Part shown: one piece after another, positions 56,744 through 64,000 of the stretch
Layout: every line of letters begins with the position of its first letter
How positions within the stretch are numbered: position 1 is the stretch's first letter
Source: Austropuccinia psidii
Lineage: Eukaryota > Basidiomycota > Pucciniomycetes > Pucciniales > Sphaerophragmiaceae
NCBI GenBank assembly: GCA_023105745.1
Contig: JALGQZ010000001.1
Span: 49,227,662-49,291,661 of the forward strand
Direction of reading: 5' to 3'
Length of the DNA stretch: 64,000 nt
Made by a program: the position numbers and the translations under genes
The notes under the pieces: model-generated
What the model saw: only the letters and a program-made list of their open reading frames with translations
Databases searched by the model: none
What the model was told of the DNA's origin: nothing

Positions 56744-57548
56744 TCATTTATGAGACTGTTCATTCCTCCTAGAGGCCCTGAATATCCTCAGATGAAGGTT
56801 CCCATGTGGTATGTCATCCTCTGCCAACCATTTGTCTTTGTCTGCTGTCTGGCTTTTAATCTAACCAAATATTATCTTTGGTATTTACCATTTGATTTAA
56901 TCTTCCTGGCTTTGATGATCTTCTTCACAGGTCCAATGGAGTCCTCCACTTCCACTATGTCTGGTGGAGTGGTAGTATTCTTTCTGGAGGTGAACTTGTC
57001 CTCTCCTGTCCGGAAGTATGGTTTGACCAGACTCACTGGGAATACTTGGTGTTTCCTGGATAATTCCTCTGTGAGTCTAACCTACACTGCATTATTCCCT
57101 ATCAGCTTAATGGTAGTAAAGGGCCCAACAAATGAACCTCTCATTTTCTTTGGTCCCTTGGGGTCATTGAAGTTGAGTTTAGACATTAGCACCTGGTCCC
57201 CTTTTTTGAAGTCAGGTTCCATACGTGTCTTGTCATATATCTGCTTGCTGTAGTCCTTAGCTTCAGCTATGAACTTAGCAGCTGTGTCACAAGATCTCTT
57301 CCACATATCATTGAAGTCCTTGGCTTTTGGGTGGATATTTGGAAGATATTCCTTCAGGTGGTCCACAGCAAACAGGGGGTTCCACCCTTTTTCTAACAGT
57401 GAGATTTATTTCCCTATGTAGAGTGCTGGCTTGTGTTGTAAGCCAGTTGGAATGCAGGTAGAACTGTCACCCAGTCATGGGTATATCCTTCATGCTCTTT
57501 ATATTCAATTCCAAATGCACAGAACCTTCTAATGCCTTCCTCCATTGT
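56744..57548 (-). pseudogene. A3 integrase C-terminal region
   Basis: Minus-strand remnant running from just after 'GLSEMMI' to the polyprotein end. It includes 'DHLKEYLPNIHPKAKDFNDMWKRSCDTAAKF' and 'KKGDQVLMSKLNFNDPKGPKKMRGSFVGPFTTIKLIG' (GPY/F module). It is interrupted by several stops and frameshifts; the longest open part is 57082-57366. Confidence 0.75.
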
Positions 57549-57889
57549 TTAGATCATCATTTCAGACAAACCATCTGTCTGTGGATGGTAAGCTGTAGAA
57601 AATGCAAGTTTTGTTCCAAGAATGTCAAAGAAGTGGATCCAAAATTCTGATGTTAGTTTTGGGTCCCTATCACTGATTATAGTTTTTGGGACACCACTTG
57701 CGGATATTATGTTATTCCAGAATAACAAGGCTGTATCCCTTTCTGGGTCCTCCTTGCCACATGGTAGGAATCTGAAACTTTTACTATACCTATCAACTAT
57801 GACCAGGAAAGAATTGAAGTTTTTCTTGCCTCCTGGGACTAGTCCTGTGACCCAGTCCATGTTGGCAGTTTCCCATGGGTGTTTGGGTC
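57549..57889 (-). pseudogene. A3 integrase catalytic core
   Basis: On the minus strand: '[20 protein letters not shown]' (first Asp), 'IISDRDPKL' (second Asp) and 'TDGLSEMMI' with the catalytic Glu kept but the following Arg replaced by Met. It ends at TAA where A1 has CAA. Upstream coding is cut by the D LTR at 57890. Confidence 0.85.
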
Positions 57890-59803
57890 TGTAAGATGTG
57901 TCTATGAAACTGTTGATAATATTACTATTAATCAACAGTACTATGACTGTTCTTATTAAATATGATAATAAAAAATTATTCTAACCACAATTCAATAATT
58001 AAAGAATTATTTCTTTTACATGCTATACACAACTAGTGATTATAACAGTAAGCAGTAATTGTCTACAAGAATCAATCACAAGAAGAATTTAATAATAAAA
58101 ACTGTTGTATTAAAATAATAAAATAATTTTAACATACAATTATCTTTTACAGAATAACTATAAATATAATTCTTGAAGAAAACATATACTAGAGAAAAAC
58201 TTTAAGAATTAAGATAAATCACTCACTCTTAATCCAATGAACCTTTTAGAAGATTGTAGAGAGATTTGAAATAGAATTGTGGATTTAATGGATCAAAAAA
58301 TGATTTTATAGCAATATTACAGCAATATACAGTTTATTTATATGATTTCACGTCTTTCTGATTGATTCTGAAAAATTTAAAACACTTAAGAAAATATTTA
58401 CCTAATACTTACTTGTTGGTACTAAAGGTATAATTGAATAGTGTGATGATTTGGAAAAAACAGCAAGAGGAGGGCTCTTTTAAGTCTATAACTTCTCACA
58501 GAGGCATGCCATGAATCAAACTGAAAAACCAGTGAGTAAGAAAAATATAACCCTTTTTGTATTATTGATTGCATCATTAGTTGTCACATGAGATTATCAT
58601 AATTACTTAATGGGTATTTTTACATGACTACCAACCCATTTATGGTTAAGAATAAAATTAGTAACAACTTTAAATCTTCATTCATTGCAAAAAAAAATTA
58701 TTCCTCAAAGCTATCAATGTTATTGGAAATTTCATCATGGAGTGTATTTTGTGTGAACTTTTAAAGATTCAGTATTTCACGTGGAATCATCAAAAATGGA
58801 CTGTAAGGAAATTATTGAAATTTAAGTATAAAAGTACAATTCTTTTTGGTTTTTATATGAATTTTACCGTTGTCAATTCGTCCTGAAATTTTCCGAAAGA
58901 TTCATTTAGAATTGTATTTTTAATGAAATTTTGAAGTTTTTACCTCATTTCTATGTAGAATTGCAAATAGCAGTATATGGCTGGTTTCTATGGGGTAAAT
59001 CAATAGATACTAGTCCAAAAAGGGTTTTAATTCCTTTTTGGGGGTTTATCCATGCAAATTCATCAATACTTGACATGGTTACAAGAGTCTAAGTTGCTCT
59101 TTACCTCCTTGGCACGTCAAAATAGCAGCTTATTTGGTATTTTCTTATGATATAATGAAATGTTTACTTGGTAACCAAGTTCCCAAAAGTTTTGAGTTTA
59201 CTAATTAGGTCAAGATCAGGCATGTATTCAATCTTTGGAGCTATCTATGCCTCAGAGGTCTCAGAAGTTGGGTACTCTGGCTCTCTTTGATGTCTTTTGT
59301 GCCCTCTAGCTATTTTCATGTCAAAAATAGAGATTCAGGCTCAAAGACTGATATCCACTATGGGTGTACCAAAAGTGCATATACAATTACCATAAGATTA
59401 AGTGCCCAAAATATGCATAACACTATTCTTAGTGTATATGTAACATGGGATTTCTCACCTTCCCATTATTTTGGCATGAAATTGGGAAAAACAAAGGTTT
59501 TCATGGATCTTTTATGTGGTATTGAGGATGTGGTTTCAAAGTATTTTCCATATTACCACATCAAAGAGTTGATATGAGTTTCTTCTCCCTATGGAGCTAC
59601 CATAGGTAAAGCTTTGTGTAGAATCCAAATCTGGCCTTAAATTGATGGCTTTAATTACTCAATAAAAAGTTATTCATCTTCTCTCAAATCAAAAATGATG
59701 AATTTTGTATATATGCATTACTTATGGGTTATGCATAGTTCAGAGTTTTTTTTAAGATAATTGTGCCCTATTTGGGTATGTAAAATATAACTCAAGGCTC
59801 ACA
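57890..59803 (-). repeat. Solo LTR family D (1914 bp)
   Basis: Inverted copy of the LTR at 34614-36442, ends TGTAAG..GGCTCACA, flanked by a perfect GGGTC duplication (57885-57889, 59804-59808). It splits A3 integrase; the coding sequence resumes correctly on both sides. Confidence 0.92.
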
Positions 59804-59808
59804 GGGTC

Positions 59809-60036
59809 CTTCTGTGTGTTGAAGTAGCCCATATTTCTTCCCATGCTCTCTGTCGTCCTTTTGGCATATTTCACAATTGATGATATGTTTACCAAGCTCT
59901 TGTTACCATTTGGGCCACCAAGCTGTGCTTTCTACCCTCTTTCTGGTCCTGTCTTAACTCATGTGTCCCATATAGGGGCAGTCATGAAATTCTTGCAGGA
60001 TCCGGGATATGTGGTCCCTATCTATCACCATGAGGG
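59809..60036 (-). pseudogene. A3 integrase zinc-binding region
   Basis: Minus strand: '[24 protein letters not shown]', a stop, '[16 protein letters not shown]', a stop, then '[22 protein letters not shown]'. The HHCC ligands are largely recognisable. Homology to A1 ends at about 60036, where the element is truncated. Confidence 0.75.
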
Positions 60037-63000
60037 CACGTTTATGGTTCCTTATTGTCATATTATATATATATCAATTAAAAATTACCAAATCTTACTT
60101 AATATTAAAGCTTTGACCTGTCTTCAATGGATTCATAGTATGTTTTATTGACAATTGGAATTCCCTCAATCTATGATTTTTTCTAATCACACCAAATTTT
60201 CAAATCTATCAACAAACAAACATTTTCTAAGATTAAAGATTTCATTATAAAAATGTATCTTTCCTTTGTATTTTGGGTGTGGAACAATAAATCAAAGCTG
60301 AAATTTAGTTTTTGGAATCCATAAAGCTTTATTAAAATTAAAGATTTTCTACAAGAAATGTGTTACTCACCCCTTTTAAAGGGCATAGGACGCTGAGAAA
60401 GTCTTATGTTATATTGAAAATCAATGCTGGTATGATAATGAAAAAAATCAATTTGAAGAAATTGATACTCTCTGATAAAATTTGAGATCCTTTATTCCTC
60501 ATATTTTCTATTACATTCCCATTAAGCCATTTTTGATAAATTATTTCAAAGGTCATTTCCATTTTTTTTTGGAAACAAAACGTTTTGTTGTTTTTGCCCT
60601 TTTTCATGTAACATATAAAATAAACTTGGAAATTTCTAATTGTAATAATGTTTAATATTCCAAAGAGGAAACTTCCATTTGTATTAGAAACATCACATGA
60701 AAAATGAGAATTTTATAAGTAGAAAACATTTTCCATCAATAATTTTGAATTTCTCATACAAATACCTGACCCTCATAAGCCTAATTAATTAGCAAAGAGC
60801 TATTTTGGATAGAAATTGATATTGATATTTTATATCATCAATTGATCTTAGGATGATTTTCAGGAAAATTGCATATATTGGTAAATGGAGGTTCAAAACA
60901 GCTCTCAGGAAAAGTAATATTGAAGAGGAATTTATTCATTTGTTTAGATTCAAAATTGAAAATTAATGATTTTGTCAAATGTTGATTACTCTATCAAAAA
61001 ATATAAAGACATTCACAAAATATCTACAAAAAAATATATAGTCAAGATTTCAAATTATAACTCTGAATTAATTGAACTATCTAAATCCTGAGGATTGTAT
61101 TATTCACTTCATAATTCTTACATTTTTCATAAAAAATGAGCCCCTTTTATTTAATTTATAAGTTGGAAGCAAACATTTTATAGCAAGGGTGATCACATAT
61201 ACTTGTTGATACTTGAACTAAGTTCACTATCTTGAAAGTTAATAAATATCAAAAAACCTTTTAGTAATTCTATATGAAAGCTAATAATTAGGAATATTCT
61301 GGCTGGATTGTGTAATATGAAAAAGAAATGTTGAGCTCATATCCTTTAGCTACATAAATGTTTCATCTTTATCCAGATTGAATGTGTAATATTTATATGA
61401 GAATTTTATGAAAATTTTGTAAAAACTGTGTTAAATTTTCTTTCCTTATTGAGCTTAAAGCTTTTAAAATAGAATTTTAATGCCTGGATCACAGTTTTAT
61501 AAAAAAGATACATCATTCTGCACCCACAAGCCTATCTAAAACATTACTTCAAGAAAATTATTCTTTAAATAATGGTAATATACTCTGAAAAATAGGGTAT
61601 TATACCTTTTTTCTCACGGGATATCATAAAAGGAATGTAAAGTTTATTTTAAGATAATACTATTCCTCTTTTAGTATGAACAGGAGGTAATAGTTCCTTA
61701 TTTTGTTTCTCAAAGTATTTTTAGCTGAAGTGTTAGCTACATTCCTTTATTATTGTTGAATAAATCTCAAAAGAAAAGGGACTATGATTTATCAAAGTAT
61801 ATTAGAATAAAATAAATGTGAAATATTTGATAAATTCAAAACTTATAAAAAATTTGTCTGTTTTTTCAATCAATTTCTCCATAGAATTTTTGAGTTTTGA
61901 GTTGAAAGGGAGAATAATGAATTTATAGCTGATAAAAGTAATTATGAATTTCATTAATAAGAATAGAAATTATATGTGAATATTCAACTTTTAGAAGCAG
62001 AAAAACATTTATGGTGTTGACCAGAAATTCAATTTTGTATTTTATAGTAAATAAAACTAATAAATGGTCAACCCATAAATCGTAGATTTCAGAATTCCTT
62101 TCTTACAAACCAAATGCATGAGATTCTATGGTCGTTAAATATTTTCCACCTATAGAAAAATTAGAACAGAGATTAAAATAACAAAAATTCTGAAGTTGAT
62201 TGGCTTCTTAATTTAGTATCAACTCATTATAAGGGTCCCACCACAGAACTATTATATTTCGCAAATCCAAATAACGCTGTGATAGAAATTTTCATTCAGT
62301 TTTCAAAGTAACTTCGAGTAATCAACCTCAACAAGTTTCTGTGATTTTTTTTTAATAATATGACTGCAAGCATTTCTTGAAAGCTTTGATATTTTGGTAT
62401 TTCTGACAGAAGGAAATTTTCTCATCTTTCATTCAATCTTATGTCCACTAATATGAAAATGAATACTGACTTGATAATTCTTTTTACTTCTGTAATCATT
62501 TAATGAAAACAGCATATGAGTGCTCATCAAATTGGTACCATTTGACCTGCACTAATGATTATATCAATAGTACTGTGTGGAAAATTTAGAAAAAGAAAAA
62601 TTTTAGTCCTTTTTTTTGATAGTCAGAGAGGTCGAATTTGTGGAAAAATATCAAATTCTGAGATAATAGTGAGTACCTTGGGAGCTATATAAGCTGTTTA
62701 ACAACAGAGAAACATGAAAAAAACTTACAAAACATTAAAACATTACACTGCATGCAAATTTGCGTTTATGGAAACTCAGGTCATAGATAAAATAATAATT
62801 ACAATTTTCTTTATGATATATATATATGCATTTTCAAATAATATTGTCCTTTTTAATTAAGCTTACTTTGATAAGTAATGTGGGGTCGTTAGGTTTTCCT
62901 ATTTTTGCCCTAACAGAGGGCTTAGGTTAAGGTTTTATTGAAGCCAGTCTTGATGGGTTTGGTGCCCATAATAAGTTACGGACTGATTAGAACATTTTCC

Positions 63001-63136
63001 TTTATCTTGCTTACAGATTTCAGCAGACAAAGATACTCGAGGATGAGACGGTTCTGTCTGTTTCAAAAACTATGCATCAAAAATTGAAGTATAAAACAGG
63101 CCTTTATATAAGCTAATTGAGTCCAACTAGCTATAA

Positions 63137-63237
63137 TCCGAGTTAGTTCAACGGTAGAATAGTGCATCAATGGAAAAACTAAATATCATTGATTGCATGA
63201 AAAGCTAATGATGGGGGTGTGACTCCCTCACTCGGAT
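63137..63237 (+). pseudogene. Decayed tRNA-like copy, anticodon deleted
   Basis: Same family as 49956-50066. Acceptor TCCGAGT / ACTCGGA pairs 7 of 7 and box A is intact. The ten bases carrying the 5' anticodon stem and the GTG anticodon are missing and box B is changed (GGTGTGACTCC). Confidence 0.6.
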
Positions 63238-63340
63238 TTATTCTATTGGAAATCTCTTTTTCGATGACAGTCAAAACTTTCATTCAAAATTTTCAGAGTC
63301 TCAGAGAGCTGAATTTTGAATGGAATTTGAGATAAAAAAT

Positions 63341-63447
63341 TCCAAGTGAGGGAGTCAAACCCCCTGTCATCAGCTTTTCAGGCAATCAATGATATTTACT
63401 TTTTCCATTGATGCACCACAAGCAGTTATATTCTAAACTAACTCGGT
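63341..63447 (-). pseudogene. Decayed tRNA-like copy, D loop deleted
   Basis: Minus-strand counterpart of 50168-50278. TTGTGG and the intron hairpin are kept and a run of six T follows. About five bases of the D loop are missing and the acceptor has mismatches. Confidence 0.6.
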
Positions 63448-64000
63448 GCTTATTGGTATTTGGTTTATGGCTTACAATTTCTCAGTATTATTGCGTCCAT
63501 TCTCATATAGACAATGAAGATTTGTAACTTATTATATTCATAATAAAAATTCTGTAATTCCAGAGCCAAACTGCCAAGAGGAAGGTCACACTCCATCATT
63601 TTATTCCAGAAATAACTATCATTATCATAAGCTCTTTCTTCCGATGACCATCCCTAACTACCCAAGTTGTTTCAAGAACAATTTGGCTTAATAACTCCCA
63701 CTATCTGATTCCAACAAAATTCAACTTTACTTTAAGGTAGTTAAAACAATATGATACAGCTTGATTAGCTCAAGGTACAGAAACCTAAGTTCTGTGCTAT
63801 TACTATATTTCTAAGCCTACTGAAGCAAATATCAATACTATTTTTACTGAAACAAAACTTTGAGTGAGCTCAAATTACTCTAATCTTATAGATACTATGT
63901 GATTGTCATAAATTAAAATTATTACTTCCCTCTTTTTTGTGGTAGAGGTGGGGCTCACAGGGATATATATTGAACATAATTTTCTCCAGGAGTTTGTTTT
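63448..64000. other. No recognised feature
   Basis: AT-rich, no ORF of note. A GGGGCTCACAGGG string near 63951 resembles the minus-strand end of B-type LTRs but without supporting sequence on its left. Confidence 0.4.

Larger units (their letters stand above)
54119..60036 (-). mobile_element. Degraded family A element A3
   Basis: The left part is about 630 bp of A LTR (54119-54493 and 56458-56719) ending CTGACA. Integrase-coding sequence follows on the minus strand (56744-57889 and 59809-60036). It is truncated within the integrase zinc region at about 60036, so RT, Gag and the 5' LTR are missing. A family B LTR and a family D solo LTR have inserted in it. Much more diverged from A1/A2 than they are from each other. 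Confidence 0.85.
60118..63447. repeat. Uninterrupted copy of the older repeat
   Basis: Aligns by eye with 33110-34035, then 37408-38560 (the site without the C LTR), and from 61640 with 48450-50340. Three partial copies therefore exist. No gene is seen apart from the decayed tRNA-like sequences at its right end. The nature of the repeat (old transposon or segmental duplication) is not clear. Confidence 0.55.

Noticed and set aside
63945..63965. Possible LTR end GGCTCACA
   Set aside because: Only eight bases match and the sequence to its left does not resemble any LTR family here.
1..64000. RIP-type CpA to TpA mutation as cause of the nonsense codons
   Set aside because: Several stops are CAA/CAG to TAA/TAG, but those are the main codons that can become stops by C to T, so context is forced; other lesions are indels or different changes. 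Undecided without copy alignments.
1..64000. envelope gene, CRISPR array or bacterial operon features
   Set aside because: No ORF lies between integrase and 3' LTR in any element, and no regularly spaced short repeats are seen.

Overview
This window looks like a repeat-packed, AT-rich fungal genome. It is almost wall-to-wall LTR retrotransposons nested inside one another, and I found no host protein-coding gene. The polyproteins are Ty3/Gypsy chromoviruses (Gag with a CCHC knuckle, PR, RT with YIDD, RNase H, integrase with D,D35E, C-terminal chromodomain-like segment). Their style is the one I associate with rust fungi (Pucciniales), and a very large, transposon-swollen rust genome such as Austropuccinia psidii would fit. 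That attribution is inference; no host marker gene is present.

Layout. 1-6041: 3' two-thirds and 3' LTR of a decayed + strand element (B1), inserted in the 5' leader of a - strand B2-like element whose 5' LTR (6211-11585) contains a solo LTR of family C (7263-10892), which contains a solo LTR of family B (8433-10458). 12380-32180: a - strand family A element (A1) bounded by the duplication TTTGA and split in pol by a complete + strand element B2 (15215-25309, duplication CTGTG), the only element here with an uninterrupted Gag-Pol frame. 32186-38644: old repeat DNA holding a family C solo LTR that contains a family D solo LTR, ending in a tRNA-like sequence. 38645-48323: a second full-length family A element (A2, + strand, duplication TCATT) with several reading-frame breaks. 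48329-50370: a repeat ending in a palindrome whose arms each carry an intron-containing tRNA-like gene with a GTG anticodon. 50370-52617: low-repeat DNA with no recognised gene. 52618-60036: a degraded family A element (A3) carrying LTRs of families C, B and D. 60118-63447: another copy of the older repeat, with decayed copies of the same tRNA-like palindrome.

Most interesting is the 5' coding architecture shared by the diverged families A and B2. The leader has a long stretch without any ATG. A predicted first intron ends so that splicing assembles the start codon across the junction (A | TG). A predicted second intron of about 65 nt, in the same codon phase in both, then joins the first coding exon to an ORF of about 200 codons lying in the +1 frame over the 5' part of gag. 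The overlapping ORFs of the two families appear homologous by eye, and between A1 and A2 the overlapping frame changes more conservatively than the Gag frame. A second acceptor 2 nt (A) or 5 nt (B2) downstream would instead enter the Gag frame. This suggests an undescribed accessory protein of these chromoviruses made by splicing, with intron retention or acceptor choice deciding between it and Gag-Pol.

Other points: family A and B2 coding DNA is almost devoid of CpG; intact B2 carries D-P-G in place of the protease D-[S/T]-G; and a primer-binding-like site is shared by families A and B but does not match a tRNA end I recognise.
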